Assembly: GCF_017302985.1 (NCBI RefSeq)
Contig: NZ_JAFIMU010000002.1
Location: forward strand, 682,001-746,000
Length of the DNA: 64,000 bases
Source of the DNA: Corallococcus macrosporus
GTDB lineage: Bacteria > Myxococcota > Myxococcia > Myxococcales > Myxococcaceae
Direction of reading: 5' to 3'
Each line of letters starts with the position of its first letter. Within the stretch, counting starts at the first letter, position 1. Position numbers and translations under genes: made by a program. Under the pieces are notes generated by a model that was not told where the DNA came from, searched no databases, and worked only from the letters and a program-made list of their open reading frames with translations. Below, one piece after another: positions 8,033 through 16,897 of this stretch.

Positions 8033-10027
8033 CTACCGGACGATGTTCAGCGCGGTGTCATCCAGGAAGAAGCTCGTCTGGAGCGACGAGTCCTCCGTGC
8101 CGTTGAAGTAGAGGCGGATGGTCTGGCCCTTGTACGCGGCCAGGTCGAACGTGCGCTGCACGTAGGCCGTGCCCTTGTCCAGGTTGCTGTACGTGGCGAG
8201 CGTGGCCAGCACCGTGCCCGCGCTGTTGCGGACCTGGACGGCCAGCTTGTCGTAGGCCGTGCTGGTGGTCGTCTCCGCCGTGGTGATGCGCGCCCAGAAG
8301 CTGAACGTGGCGCTGCACGCGGAGGCCGGGATGGTGATGTCCTGGTAGGCGAACTCGGTGCGCGTGGCGCCGTAGCCGTTCAGGTAGGCCTTGTACGTGC
8401 CCGTGCGCGGCGCGCTGCCGGACGTGCTGCCGTCAATGACGCCCGACGACGTGGTCCAGCCCGTGTTGCCGCTCTCGAAGCCCGCGTTCACCAGGAGTTG
8501 CTCGGAGATGGAGCAGCTGCCCGTGCCGTTGTTCACCGTCACCGACACCGTGGACGACGTGCCCACGTTGTTCGCCGCGTCGTACGCCTTCGTGGTCAGC
8601 GCGTAGGTGCCGTTGGCCACCGCCGTCGTGTTCCACGCGACGCTGTAGGGCGCCGCCGTCGCCGTGCCCACCAGCGTGGTGCCCGCGAAGAACTCCACGC
8701 GCGACACGCCCACGTTGTCGGAGGCGCTGGCGCTCAGGGTGGCGGTGCCGCTCAGCGTGGAGCCGCCCGCGGGAGAGGTGATGGACGTCGTGGGCGGGGT
8801 GGTATCGCTGCCGCCGCCGCCGGTGATGAAGAGCGTGTACAGCAGCTTGTTGGGCGAGCCCGTCCCGGGGCTCGTGACCTTGTTCGGCGTGGCGTTGTTC
8901 ACCAGCGCGTCGCGCACCTGCGCGGGCGTCGCGCCGGGGTTGGCGCTCAGGTACAGCGCCGCGGCGCCGGCCACGTGCGGCGAGGCCATGGACGTGCCGC
9001 TCATCGACGTGCTGGACGAGTTGCCGGAGTTGGAGGCCGAGGTGATGCTCGAGCCCGGCGCGAAGATGTCCACGCACGTGCCGTAGTTGGAGAACGACGA
9101 GCGGCCGTCGCTGCTGGTGGTGGAGCCCACGGTGATGGCGTTGGGCGTGCGGGCCGGCGAGTAGTTGCAGGCGTTGGCGCCGTCGTTGCCGGCGGCGACC
9201 ACCGTCGTGACGCCCGCGGCGATGAGCCGCTCCGTCGCGTCGTCGATGGCCTGGATGCCGACGTCGCCGAGGCTCATGTTGGCGACCGCGGGCTTGACGT
9301 GGTTGGCCGCCACCCAGTCGATACCGCCGATGACCTGCGCGTCGTTGCCGTAGCCCGTGCAGTCGAGCACGCGCACGCCGTGGAGGGTGACCTTCTTGGC
9401 CACGCCCCAGGTCGTGCCGCCCACCGTGCCGGACACGTGCGTGCCGTGGCCGTGGCAGTCGGACGGGTCGCTGTCGTTGTCGATGAAGTCGTAGCCGTTG
9501 CCGAGGCGGCCGGTGAACTCCGTGTGGGTCAGCCGGATGCCGGTGTCGATGACGTACGCGTGCACTCCGGTGCCGTCGACGTTGTAGGTGTAGGAGCTGT
9601 TGCGCGGCAGGTCCCGCTGGTCGATGCGGTCGATGCCCCAGGTCGCGCTGGTCTGCGTCGCGGACACGTGGATGAGGCCGTTCTCCTGCACGTAGGCCAC
9701 GCGCGGGTCGGACAGGAGGCGCTGGGCCTCGGCCTCGGTCATGTTCGCGAGGAAGCCCTGGATGGAGTGCTCGTAGGTCCGCAGCACCCGGCCGCCGCCC
9801 AGGGACGTCAGCTCCCGGGCGATGTTCGACGCGCCCTGCTGCCGGACGTCCTTCGCGGAGTCGCGCAGGACGACGATGTACTCACCGGGGATGGCCCGCT
9901 CACGGCGGATCATCTGCGCCGTGTGACCGAACTGCTCGCTGTCGGACTCCGGTGCTTCCGGCATCGGGCCGCATGCCGCGGCCAGCAGGGAGAGGGCACT
10001 CACCGCCTGGGTCAGTTTCAGTTTCAT
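8033..10027 (-). CDS. Secreted subtilisin-like serine protease with Ig-like and C-terminal jelly-roll domains
   Basis: 664 aa. A signal peptide ends near Cys19 (LLAAAC, a weak lipobox). An I9-type propeptide spans about 45-120 ([10 protein letters not shown] to RVAYVQENG). The S8 catalytic domain at about 130-395 shows Asp161 (VIDTG), His194 (HGTH), oxyanion Asn281 (AAGND) and Ser346 (GTSMAS), so the triad is intact; many Cys suggest disulfides as in proteinase K-like enzymes. Then an Ig-like domain ([14 protein letters not shown]) at about 410-500 and a C-terminal domain (about 505-664, [10 protein letters not shown] start) of the carbohydrate-binding type. Probably an extracellular predatory or scavenging protease. 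Confidence 0.92.
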   Translation of the reverse strand: MKLKLTQAVSALSLLAAACGPMPEAPESDSEQFGHTAQMIRRERAIPGEYIVVLRDSAKDVRQQGASNIARELTSLGGGRVLRTYEHSIQGFLANMTEAEAQRLLSDPRVAYVQENGLIHVSATQTSATWGIDRIDQRDLPRNSSYTYNVDGTGVHAYVIDTGIRLTHTEFTGRLGNGYDFIDNDSDPSDCHGHGTHVSGTVGGTTWGVAKKVTLHGVRVLDCTGYGNDAQVIGGIDWVAANHVKPAVANMSLGDVGIQAIDDATERLIAAGVTTVVAAGNDGANACNYSPARTPNAITVGSTTSSDGRSSFSNYGTCVDIFAPGSSITSASNSGNSSSTSMSGTSMASPHVAGAAALYLSANPGATPAQVRDALVNNATPNKVTSPGTGSPNKLLYTLFITGGGGSDTTPPTTSITSPAGGSTLSGTATLSASASDNVGVSRVEFFAGTTLVGTATAAPYSVAWNTTAVANGTYALTTKAYDAANNVGTSSTVSVTVNNGTGSCSISEQLLVNAGFESGNTGWTTSSGVIDGSTSGSAPRTGTYKAYLNGYGATRTEFAYQDITIPASACSATFSFWARITTAETTTSTAYDKLAVQVRNSAGTVLATLATYSNLDKGTAYVQRTFDLAAYKGQTIRLYFNGTEDSSLQTSFFLDDTALNIVR

Positions 10028-10082
10028 TCGGCCTCACGGGGAACGTGCGGGCACCGGGACGGATGCCCTCGCACAGTCCGTG

Positions 10083-10111
10083 TAGTTAGCTTTTCTTGAA
10101 AAACCGGTCAA
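10083..10111 (-). promoter_or_regulatory. Candidate promoter of the subtilase gene
   Basis: On the minus strand TTGACC (10111-10106) is followed after exactly 17 nt by TAACTA (10088-10083), about 55 nt before the start codon and inside an unusually AT-rich patch. The -10 match is weak. Confidence 0.4.
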
Positions 10112-10164
10112 TGCAGCCCCGGGTGCGAGGGAAGGGTAGAGTCATCGGTCCGACGGAGGCGGCC

Positions 10165-10554
10165 ATGGATGATGACGACGCGTTTCTCGATGGGTTCTCA
10201 CGCGGGGAGGTGAGCGGGTTCACGCACCAGGACCATGTGCGGGTGGTCTACCTCTACACGCGAAAGGCTGGCGGTGAGGCCGCCGTCGAGCTGACCCGCG
10301 CGGGACTGAAGACGTTGACCCGCAGGCTCGGGGTGCCGGAGAAGTTCCACGAGACCGTGACGGTGGCGTGGGCGCGGCTCGTCAGCGAGCAGGTGGAGGC
10401 GGCTCCGGGCCGCGACTTCACCGCGTTCATTGGCGACAACCCGCGCTTCCTGCGCAAGGACCTGCTCGAGGACTACTACTCCCGCGAGGTCCTCTTCGGC
10501 TCCGAAGCGCGGAGCCGGTTCATCGAGCCGGACCTGCGGCCCTTGCACCGCTGA
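10165..10554 (+). CDS. Conserved protein of unknown function (HVR motif)
   Basis: 129 aa, soluble, rich in charged residues, no signal peptide. The motif FTHQDHVRVVYLY at about 19-31 and FHETVTVAWARLV further on, with His and Arg/Glu spaced along helices, look like a small all-alpha protein found in many soil bacteria, but I cannot assign a function. The start at 10165 has CGGAGG 5-6 nt upstream; the in-frame codons before it lack one. It ends 29 nt before the TetR gene and could be read through into it. Confidence 0.65.
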   Translation: MDDDDAFLDGFSRGEVSGFTHQDHVRVVYLYTRKAGGEAAVELTRAGLKTLTRRLGVPEKFHETVTVAWARLVSEQVEAAPGRDFTAFIGDNPRFLRKDLLEDYYSREVLFGSEARSRFIEPDLRPLHR

Positions 10555-10561
10555 CTTTACA

Positions 10562-10581
10562 TTGAGCGAACGTTCACTCAA
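10562..10581. promoter_or_regulatory. TetR-type operator overlapping the TetR leader
   Basis: A 20-bp near-perfect palindrome, TTGAGCGAACGTTCACTCAA, with only one symmetric position pair mismatched; it has the GAACGTTC core common in AcrR/TetR operators. It ends 2 nt before the ATG at 10584, so repressor binding would block both transcription and the ribosome-binding region. Confidence 0.75.
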
Positions 10582-10583
10582 AG

Positions 10584-11198
10584 ATGCGGGGCATGCCTCG
10601 TTCGGCGGACGCCAACGCAGCCCTCCGGGAGAAGACGCGGGAGCGCGTGCTCCAGGCCGCGGTGCGGCTCTTCTCCCGGCACGGCTTTGATGGAACTCCC
10701 GTCCGCGCGCTCGCGGAAGAGGCGGGCATCGCGGTGGGGCTGCTCTATTCGCACTTCGAGTCGAAGGAGGCGGTGCTCCTGGCGCTGATGCAGTCGTCGA
10801 TGGTGGACGTCGCGCGGACGCTGGAGGACGCGGACCGTGAGCCCACCGCGCGCGGGTTCGTCACGGCCCTGCTCACGTCCACCGCGGAGATGCTGGACGC
10901 GCACCGGGACCTCTGGCGGCTGAGCCAGGGCCTGCGTCACCAGCCGGAGGTGCTGGCGCGGCTGAAGCTGCCGCTGGAGCACTTCCTGGTGGCCACGCAC
11001 CAGCGGCTGAAGCAGGCGCTGGCGGCGCGCGGGGTGCCGGAGGCGGGCCTTGAAGCGCGGGTGCTCTTCGCCACGGTGGAGGGCTTCACCCAGCAGTACC
11101 TGCAGCACGAGAGCGGCTACCCCGCCGCCGAGGTGATTCGCGCCGTGGCGCGGAAGTGGCCCGGTGCTCTTCGCAGGCGAAAGGCGGACGCCCCATGA
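10584..11198 (+). CDS. TetR-family regulator, probably autorepressing
   Basis: 204 aa. Classic TetR DNA-binding domain: VLQAAVRLFSRHGFDGTPVRALAEEAGIAVGLLYSHFESKEAVL at about 22-65, followed by a helical ligand-binding domain. Two starts are possible, ATG 10584 and ATG 10593; the second leaves more room after the operator at 10562-10581, which lies directly in front. The hydrolase gene begins inside the TetR stop (ATGA), so both are one transcript under the operator and the regulator probably responds to a hydrolase substrate or product. Confidence 0.88.
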   Translation: MRGMPRSADANAALREKTRERVLQAAVRLFSRHGFDGTPVRALAEEAGIAVGLLYSHFESKEAVLLALMQSSMVDVARTLEDADREPTARGFVTALLTSTAEMLDAHRDLWRLSQGLRHQPEVLARLKLPLEHFLVATHQRLKQALAARGVPEAGLEARVLFATVEGFTQQYLQHESGYPAAEVIRAVARKWPGALRRRKADAP

Positions 11199-12013
11199 AG
11201 CGGCTGAAGGTTCCCGGTGGTGAGATGGCGTGGTGGGAGGAAGGGCAGGGCACGCCGGTGGTGCTGGTGCACGGGACACCGTCGTCGTCGCGCGAGTGGC
11301 GGGACGTGGCCCGGCGGCTCACGCCGTCGTACCGCGTGCTCGCGCCGGATCACCTGGGCTTCGGTGACAGCGAGCGGCCCGGGGACTGGCGCACCTATTC
11401 GCTGCCCTGGCACGTGGAGAACCTGCGCGCGTGGTTCGAGCAGCAGGCGCTGGGGCCGTTCCACCTGGTGGTGCATGACTTCGGTGGGCCCATCGCGCTG
11501 CCGCTCGCCATCGCGGCGCCGGAGAAGGTGCTGAGCCTCACCGTGGTGCAGAGCTGGCTGTGGGACCTGAAGGGGCCCAACGTCGACAACGCGCTGATGC
11601 GGTGGCTGTACCTGTCCTGGAACTTCTCCGCGCGCGTGCTGGTGAAGATGTCCTGGGGCCGCCGCGCGAAGCTGACGCGCGAGCTGCACCAGTCCTTCCT
11701 GGCTCGGTTCCCGGACCGGGTGTCGCGGATGGGCACCTGGGGCTTCGCGCGCTCCATCTCCCACGAAGGTCCGTGGATGGAGGAGCAGGGCAAGGGACTG
11801 GGCCGGCTCGCGAACGTTCCCTCGCTCGTCGTCTGGGGCAAGGCGGACAAGGTCGTGAAGCCCGAGCACCTGTCCCGGTGGAAACAGACCCTGCCCCGGG
11901 CGCGCGTGCTGGAGCTGGAGGACGTGGGTCACTTCCCGCAGCTGGAAGCACCCGATGCGCTGGGTGATGCGCTCCGGGCTCACCTTGACTCTGTATCAAT
12001 GTCGACAGTTTGA
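11195..12013 (+). CDS. Alpha/beta-hydrolase with Asp nucleophile (haloalkane dehalogenase/epoxide hydrolase-like)
   Basis: 272 aa. The oxyanion motif VHGTPSSSREW is at 25-35, DHLGFGDSE at 52-60 and the nucleophile elbow HDFGGP places Asp95 where Ser is found in esterases, as in haloalkane dehalogenases and epoxide hydrolases. The catalytic histidine is in EDVGHFPQLEAP near the C-terminus. A helical cap lies between about 125 and 205. The ATG at 11195 overlaps the TetR TGA by 4 nt; an upstream in-frame start at 11156 would overlap TetR by 43 nt. Real substrate unknown; dehalogenation is only one option. Confidence 0.85.
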   Translation: MKRLKVPGGEMAWWEEGQGTPVVLVHGTPSSSREWRDVARRLTPSYRVLAPDHLGFGDSERPGDWRTYSLPWHVENLRAWFEQQALGPFHLVVHDFGGPIALPLAIAAPEKVLSLTVVQSWLWDLKGPNVDNALMRWLYLSWNFSARVLVKMSWGRRAKLTRELHQSFLARFPDRVSRMGTWGFARSISHEGPWMEEQGKGLGRLANVPSLVVWGKADKVVKPEHLSRWKQTLPRARVLELEDVGHFPQLEAPDALGDALRAHLDSVSMSTV

Positions 12014-12052
12014 TCCTGGGGTTCCGACACTCGCTCCCCAGGAGTCATCACC

Positions 12053-13720
12053 GTGCCCCACCCCAATGCCGAGACGGCGCTGGAGATGCTGGAGTACTGC
12101 CGTTTCGCCTACAAGGCGTACGCCCAGAGCTGTGTCTACCCGATGGATCCGTTCTACGAATCCCACGGGGCCGGGCTGTGGCAGGGCGCGCGGGACCGGG
12201 TGCTGGCCCGGGTGCACAAGCTGCGCGGCAGCGAAGCGCACGTCCACAAGTTCGATCCCATCGAGTACGAGCTGACGACTCCGCCAGACCCTACGCTCGG
12301 GGTCGTGTACCGGGGGGGCACTGGCGACTCGCCGTACATCCTCTTCCATCCGAGGGAGCTGGACCGCTCCATCTCCTTCTCCAAGGGCGTGGACCTGGGG
12401 GGCGAGGACGTCCCCATCAAGGTTGAGGACTTCTTCGGGGAGAAGACCCTGCTGGGGCGCGAGCACTCGCAGGCGACCGGCTCGAAGCGGTGCTGCTACT
12501 TCCAGGGCATGACGGGGATGACCCAGACGCACCCGAAGGCGGGCTGGCCCAGTTGGCTGGGGGCCGCCATCTATGACCCGGCCCTCCAGCGGCTGGTGGT
12601 GGTGTTTCGCGGGAGCCGGAGCGGAAGCGGTGGACGCGCGCTGGGGCAGGCGCTGGTCAAGAGCACGGGGAGCCCGGACTGGGTCACCGACATGAACCAC
12701 CTGAAGGAGGCGCGTGTCGGCCGGTTCAGCAACGCGACGCTCTCCGCCGGCTTCTGGTACGCCTACGCGAGCTGCCAGGAGTCGCTGGCCGCGGCCTGCC
12801 TGGAGGCGATGCACGGCCGGGTGCCGCGAGAGATCATCTTCACCGGCCACAGCCTGGGGGGCGCGCTCGCGCAGTGCGCCTACCTGGACCTGGTGGGCGG
12901 CGAGCTGCTGGAGAAGGTCTACGCGAAGATCAAGAGCAAGGTGAGCGTCACCTGCTACGCCCTCTCCGCCCCGCCCGTCGTGCTCGGCGCGAAGGCGAAG
13001 GAGATGCTCACGGTGCACCTGGGCGGGGAGCCGCAGGTGTTCCACCACTTCTCGCCGCACGACGCCGTGCACAACAGCAAGAAGGTGAATCTCTCCGCGG
13101 TGACGGCCGTGAACTCCGTCGTGGCGAACCTCACCCATCCGCTCACGTCCTCCATCCACCTGGGGCAGGAGATTCCGCTGAAGGACTGCACCAAGGCCTT
13201 CCCGGACGCGCATGAGCCCGAGGAGGTGCGCGCGGGCCTCGTCGCACTCGTGCGCAAGGAGACCGGAGCGATGCTGCCGGCGGATCCCGGCTTCTGGCCC
13301 ACGTTCGACTTCAACCCGACGGGCATGTGGGGGATGTCGGTGCGGCCGGGCGTGGACACGCTCGAGGCGCACCTGAAGATCGCGCTGCTGACCAGTGTCT
13401 CGGAAGAGCGGGCGCGGGTGCGCGCGCAGCTCTGGGCGGACGTGGTCAAGGGCAGTGGAAAGAAGCAGGACGGCTACGCGGTGCTGGAGGACACGGACGG
13501 CGACTCCTTCGACGCCTTCGCCAGTGCCTGTGAGCTGGTCGCGGAGCTCAGCAATCCCTTCACGGAGAACCGCAAGCAGAACAAGACCCAGCTTCGGGAG
13601 CTGCGCAACGAGATGATCAAGTCGTACCAGGGGGCCTCGGGCCACAAGGCCTCCTCCAGCGTCTACTTCGTGATGCTCCAGTACCTGACCGCGGCGCAGT
13701 ACGGGCTCGACCTCGTCTGA
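12053..13720 (+). CDS. Class 3 lipase-like protein (GHSLGG)
   Basis: 555 aa, GTG start with AGGAG 8 nt upstream. A lipase class 3 core at about 170-330 has VVVFRGS (oxyanion strand), the nucleophile elbow FTGHSLGGALA with Ser267, and a later Asp/His pair (SPHDAVHN near 344). There is no signal peptide, and the N-terminal 160 and C-terminal 200 residues match nothing I recognise, so a cytoplasmic or effector-like lipase is possible. Transcribed from its own region 39 nt after the hydrolase; convergent with metQ. Confidence 0.8.
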   Translation: MPHPNAETALEMLEYCRFAYKAYAQSCVYPMDPFYESHGAGLWQGARDRVLARVHKLRGSEAHVHKFDPIEYELTTPPDPTLGVVYRGGTGDSPYILFHPRELDRSISFSKGVDLGGEDVPIKVEDFFGEKTLLGREHSQATGSKRCCYFQGMTGMTQTHPKAGWPSWLGAAIYDPALQRLVVVFRGSRSGSGGRALGQALVKSTGSPDWVTDMNHLKEARVGRFSNATLSAGFWYAYASCQESLAAACLEAMHGRVPREIIFTGHSLGGALAQCAYLDLVGGELLEKVYAKIKSKVSVTCYALSAPPVVLGAKAKEMLTVHLGGEPQVFHHFSPHDAVHNSKKVNLSAVTAVNSVVANLTHPLTSSIHLGQEIPLKDCTKAFPDAHEPEEVRAGLVALVRKETGAMLPADPGFWPTFDFNPTGMWGMSVRPGVDTLEAHLKIALLTSVSEERARVRAQLWADVVKGSGKKQDGYAVLEDTDGDSFDAFASACELVAELSNPFTENRKQNKTQLRELRNEMIKSYQGASGHKASSSVYFVMLQYLTAAQYGLDLV

Positions 13721-13734
13721 CGTCAGGGCCCATG

Positions 13735-13753
13735 CCCGGCTCAGAAGGCCGGG
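13735..13753. terminator. Hairpin between convergent lipase and metQ genes
   Basis: CCCGGC / GCCGGG arms with a 7-nt loop, spanning the metQ stop codon; the lipase stop is 15 nt away. Short stem and no T-run, so weak evidence. Confidence 0.35.
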
Positions 13754-14568
13754 ATGATGGCGCCGCCGTAGGTGGCTTCGATGTGGCGGCGCACCTCCTT
13801 GGACTGGAGCGCTTTCACCAGCGCACGGACCTCCGGGCGGTTCTCGTCGCCCGTCCGGACGGCCAGCACGTTCGCGTGGGGGTTGCGCGTCGCGGACTCA
13901 CGGGCCAGGACGTGGGCGTCCAGGTGCAGTTGCTTCTGGGCCTCCAGGAAGTAGTTGCCGTTGATGACGGCGGCGTCCACGTCCTCCAGCGTGCGCGGCT
14001 GCTGCTCGGCGTCGATCTCCTTCAGCTCCAGCCTGCGGGGATTGCTCACTACGTCCTGGAGGGTGGCGTCCGCTCCCGCGCCCTCACGCAGCGTCAGCAG
14101 TCCCTGCTTCGCCAGCAGGTGCAGGGCCCGCGCGGCGTTGCTGGGGTCGGCTGGAAGGGTGAGCTTCGCGCCCTCGGGCAGCTCCGCGAGCTGCCGGTAC
14201 CGGAGCGAGTAGAGCGCCAGCGGCTCCAGGTGCACCGCGCCCACGCTCTTCAACGCGAGGTGGCGCTCGCTGGCGAAGCGCTCCAGGTAGGGCTCGTGCT
14301 GGAAGTAGTTGGCGTCGAGCTGGCCATCCGCCAGCGCGAGGTTCGGCTGGATGTAGTCGGTGAACTCCACCACCTCCACCCGCACGCCTTCCCGCTCCGC
14401 GACCTTCGCCGCGACGCGGAGGATTTCGCCATGGGGCACGGGATTGACGCCGACCTTCAGCGGCCGGTGGGCACTCGCGGGCTCGGAGGGCGCGGGCTTG
14501 CAACCTCCCAGCAACGACGTGGCGAGGAACAGGAGGAAGGCGGACAGGACTCGGAAGGAAGTGCGCAT
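13741..14568 (-). CDS. metQ: MetQ/NlpA-family substrate-binding lipoprotein
   Basis: 275 aa. Lipobox LLGGC with Cys23, then the NlpA/MetQ fold: LKVGVNPVPHGEIL, YIQPNLALADGQLDANYFQHEPYLE, AVINGNYF and the C-terminal GGAIIPAF are all family landmarks. It binds methionine (D- and L-, sometimes other ligands such as cystine or dipeptides) for the MetN/MetI transporter. Last gene of metN-metI-metQ, 4 nt after metI. Confidence 0.92.
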   Translation of the reverse strand: MRTSFRVLSAFLLFLATSLLGGCKPAPSEPASAHRPLKVGVNPVPHGEILRVAAKVAEREGVRVEVVEFTDYIQPNLALADGQLDANYFQHEPYLERFASERHLALKSVGAVHLEPLALYSLRYRQLAELPEGAKLTLPADPSNAARALHLLAKQGLLTLREGAGADATLQDVVSNPRRLELKEIDAEQQPRTLEDVDAAVINGNYFLEAQKQLHLDAHVLARESATRNPHANVLAVRTGDENRPEVRALVKALQSKEVRRHIEATYGGAIIPAF

Positions 14569-14572
14569 GGGT

Positions 14573-15253
14573 TTACGTGTGATCAGGAGAAGGGGAGGGG
14601 GAGCCGTTGTGGTCGAAGCGGGAGGCCAGACGCTCTCCCAGCCATTGCAGGAGCTGCACGAGCACCAGCAGCACCGCGAGACAGCCCCACATGACGTCGA
14701 CGCGAAAGCGCATGTAGCCGTACTTCACCGCCAGGTCGCCCAGGCCGCCTCCGCCCACCGCGCCCGCCATGGCGCTGTAGCCAAGCAGGCTGATGACGAC
14801 GAGCGCCGCGCCTCGCACCAGCGAGGGCAGGGCTTCCGGAAGCAGCACGCGGAGGATGATGCGCGGGGGCGTGGAGCCCATCGCCACGGCCGCCTCGACC
14901 CGGCCGGCGTCCACTTCGCGCAGGGCCTGCTCCACCACCCGGCCCATGAAGGGAATGGCCGCCACGACCAGCGGCACGATGGCCGCCGTCGTTCCGATGG
15001 TGGTTCCCACCAGGAGCCGGGTGAGCGGCACGATGGCCACCATCAGGATGATGAACGGGATGGAGCGGCCCACGTTCACCAGCGTCCCCAGCACCCGGTT
15101 CAACGCGGGCACCGGCCAGAGCCCGCCCCGGTCCGTCACCACCAGCAACACGCCCAGCGGCAGGCCGGCGAGCGCCACCAGCACCGACGCCACCGACGTC
15201 ATGTAGAGCGTCTCCAGGGTGGCCACCCCCAACGCTCGCGGCAGGTCACCCAT
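14573..15253 (-). CDS. metI: Methionine ABC transporter permease
   Basis: 226 aa with five or six membrane helices. LETLYMTSVASVLVALAGLPLGVLLV and the permease EAA-type loop EAVAMGSTPPRIILRVLLPEALPSLVRG are typical MetI landmarks. The ATG at 15253 overlaps the metN end by 8 nt and has GGAGG 8 nt upstream inside metN, so the two are coupled. Confidence 0.92.
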   Translation of the reverse strand: MGDLPRALGVATLETLYMTSVASVLVALAGLPLGVLLVVTDRGGLWPVPALNRVLGTLVNVGRSIPFIILMVAIVPLTRLLVGTTIGTTAAIVPLVVAAIPFMGRVVEQALREVDAGRVEAAVAMGSTPPRIILRVLLPEALPSLVRGAALVVISLLGYSAMAGAVGGGGLGDLAVKYGYMRFRVDVMWGCLAVLLVLVQLLQWLGERLASRFDHNGSPSPSPDHT

Positions 15254-16235
15254 GGGCGGCCTCCCCGGCGGTCAGCCCCTGGTCGCGCAGGAAGGTTCGC
15301 GCGTCCGCTATCGCTCCTGGCGCGCCGTGCAGCTCCACGAGCAGCCGGCCCACGCGGGCCCCGCCCACGCGCTCCACCGCGCCCTCCAGCAGCAGCACGT
15401 CCACGTCGAAGCGGCGGGCCAGGGTGCTGATCAACGGACTGCGGGCATGCGCATCCGTCAGGGACAGCTCCACGCGCTGGCCCACGGCGGCTTCCTGCGG
15501 GGAGAGCGGCGGAAAGCACAGCGCACGGAGCCGGGACTCCGGCGTCGCGAGCAGCTCCTGCACGCGTCCCTGCTCGACCAGCCTTCCGCCCTCCAGCACC
15601 GCCACCGAACCACAGAGCGCCTTCACCACCTCCAACTGGTGGGTGATGAGCAGCAGCGCCAAACCAAGCTGTTGCTGGAGGTCCTTCAAGAGCGCGAGCA
15701 CGGAGCGGGTCGTCTCCGGATCCAGCGCGGACGTGGCTTCATCCGAAAGCAAGACACGCGGACGGGGCGCCAGGGCGCGGGCAATGCCCACCCGCTGCTT
15801 CTGTCCCCCCGACAGCTGCGCGGGATACGCGCGCGCCTTGTCGGACAGGCCCACCCGCGACAGCAGCTCCGCCACGCGCGCCCGGATGGCTTCGCGCGAC
15901 AGGCCCATCACCTCCAGGGGATAGGCGACGTTGCCCTCCACCGTGCGCGAGGCGAACAGGTTGAAGTGCTGGAAGATCATCCCGATGCCTTGTCGCGCCT
16001 GCCGCAGCTCGCCGGGGCTCAGCGACAGCAGGTCCTGTCCCGCCATCCGCACCTCGCCCGTGGTGGGGCGCTCCAGGAGGTTGGCGCAGCGAAGGAGGGT
16101 GGACTTGCCGGCGCCGCTGCGCCCCAGCACTCCGAACACCTCTCCCTGTGGCACGTGCAGCGACACGTCGTGCAGGGCTGTCACGCGCCGGCCGCCGTGC
16201 CCGAAGACCTTGCCTACGCCTCGCAGTTCAATCAC
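15246..16235 (-). CDS. metN: Methionine ABC transporter ATPase
   Basis: About 329 aa. Walker A GRSGAGKST at 38-46, Q-loop near EVMGLSRE, signature LSGGQKQRVGIARAL, Walker B VLLSDEATSALD, H-loop LLITHQ. The last 80 residues (PLISTLARRFDVDVLLLEG...) form the NIL domain that in MetN binds ligand to give feedback inhibition. I chose the GTG at 16235 (MIEL...), with GGAGG 5 nt upstream; a GTG at 16247 is also open. Downstream of a leader with a short Cys-coding ORF and a terminator. Confidence 0.92.
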   Translation of the reverse strand: MIELRGVGKVFGHGGRRVTALHDVSLHVPQGEVFGVLGRSGAGKSTLLRCANLLERPTTGEVRMAGQDLLSLSPGELRQARQGIGMIFQHFNLFASRTVEGNVAYPLEVMGLSREAIRARVAELLSRVGLSDKARAYPAQLSGGQKQRVGIARALAPRPRVLLSDEATSALDPETTRSVLALLKDLQQQLGLALLLITHQLEVVKALCGSVAVLEGGRLVEQGRVQELLATPESRLRALCFPPLSPQEAAVGQRVELSLTDAHARSPLISTLARRFDVDVLLLEGAVERVGGARVGRLLVELHGAPGAIADARTFLRDQGLTAGEAAHG

Positions 16236-16350
16236 GCGCGCCTCCACACGGGGGCTGTGTCACGACGGTGCGGCATCGGGGGCTCCTGGGGCGCCCACGC
16301 TCACGGGAGCGGGGGCGCCGGACGGTTTCGGGATGGGGGTGGGAAAAATG

Positions 16351-16375
16351 AAAAGGCCCGTCCCCGGATGACGGG
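16351..16375 (-). terminator. Leader terminator (attenuator) before metNIQ
   Basis: On the minus strand CCCGTC (16375-16370), a 7-nt loop and GACGGG (16362-16357) are followed by CC and TTTT, then more T-rich sequence. It lies 116 nt before the metN start and 40 nt after the leader-ORF stop, as in attenuators. The leader has an alternative pairing (see the leader peptide entry). Confidence 0.65.
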
Positions 16376-16415
16376 AACAGGCCAGACCGACAGGCGCGAA
16401 TGCGCGGAGGGATGC

Positions 16416-16460
16416 TCAGCGCATGCGAACGGACGGACCGGCCGCGACACGGCAACACAT
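16416..16460 (-). CDS. Putative leader peptide MCCRVAAGPSVRMR
   Basis: 14 codons, ATG then two consecutive Cys codons (TGT TGC) and one late Met codon, ending 40 nt before the terminator and 180 nt before metN. Short Cys-coding ORFs with this layout occur in front of sulfur amino-acid genes in actinobacteria, so a cysteine-responsive attenuator is the likeliest reading. The ATGCGC at the ORF end (16424-16419) can pair with GCGCAT in the next segment, giving an alternative to a GCGC-ATTC-GCGC hairpin. The Shine-Dalgarno is weak (AGGA about 14 nt upstream). The rest of the 266-bp region 16236-16501 holds no other gene I can see. Confidence 0.5.
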   Translation of the reverse strand: MCCRVAAGPSVRMR

Positions 16461-16501
16461 GCCGTGACAACAGGTCCTGAACGTGGCGGCGCGAACGAGC
16501 A

Positions 16502-16855
16502 TCAGCGGTGGAGGTAATCGAGCCCGCGCGGACTGTCAACCCGAGGCAGACCTGTCCGACAACCGGACAGGTTGAAGCGTGCGCCGCTCAGCGCCTGAAC
16601 CACCACGTGCCCCGCGGTCAGCGACAGGGTGTCGCCCGCACCGAGCACGTGGTCGTGCGGGTCGCCCTCGAGCGTGAGCCAGACCTCTCCCTCCTCGCAG
16701 CGCAGCCTTCGCGATGAACCGCGCAGGCGCCTGCTCCACAGGCCGCCTTCCAGCAGCGACACCCGTTCCTGGCAATCCTCGGATGTGGGGCCCCACAGGC
16801 GTTCGGCCAGCGCTCGCAGCCAGGGGAGATTCAGCAGCGTGAAACGGTCCACCAT
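16502..16855 (-). CDS. DUF2917-type small protein
   Basis: 117 aa. The pattern GEVWLTLEGDPHDHVLGAGDTLSL at about 56-79 is the DUF2917 cupin-like signature. Such genes very often lie divergent from MocR-type regulators or amino-acid enzymes, as here with the MocR gene at 17041; function unknown. The frame's N-terminus (MVDRFTLLNLP) lacks a signal peptide. Probably controlled by the MocR operator in the shared 185-bp region. Confidence 0.7.
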   Translation of the reverse strand: MVDRFTLLNLPWLRALAERLWGPTSEDCQERVSLLEGGLWSRRLRGSSRRLRCEEGEVWLTLEGDPHDHVLGAGDTLSLTAGHVVVQALSGARFNLSGCRTGLPRVDSPRGLDYLHR

Positions 16856-16897
16856 CTCGGTCCTCCCGTGATGGACCCACCATGCGTCCGAAGCCCC

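Noticed and set aside
7922..10099. 725-codon open frame on the plus strand opposite the subtilase gene
   Set aside because: Composition is Arg/Val/Gly-rich without any motif; the subtilase frame has an intact triad, signal peptide and domain order.
16236..16501. SAM-I or SAM-II type riboswitch before metNIQ
   Set aside because: I could not find the conserved SAM-I core or the SAM-II pseudoknot pattern; the Cys-coding leader with a terminator is the only recognisable regulatory structure.
16228..16539. 103-codon minus-strand frame across the metN leader
   Set aside because: It crosses the terminator hairpin and lacks a start signal; the short MCCR leader ORF in another frame explains the region better.
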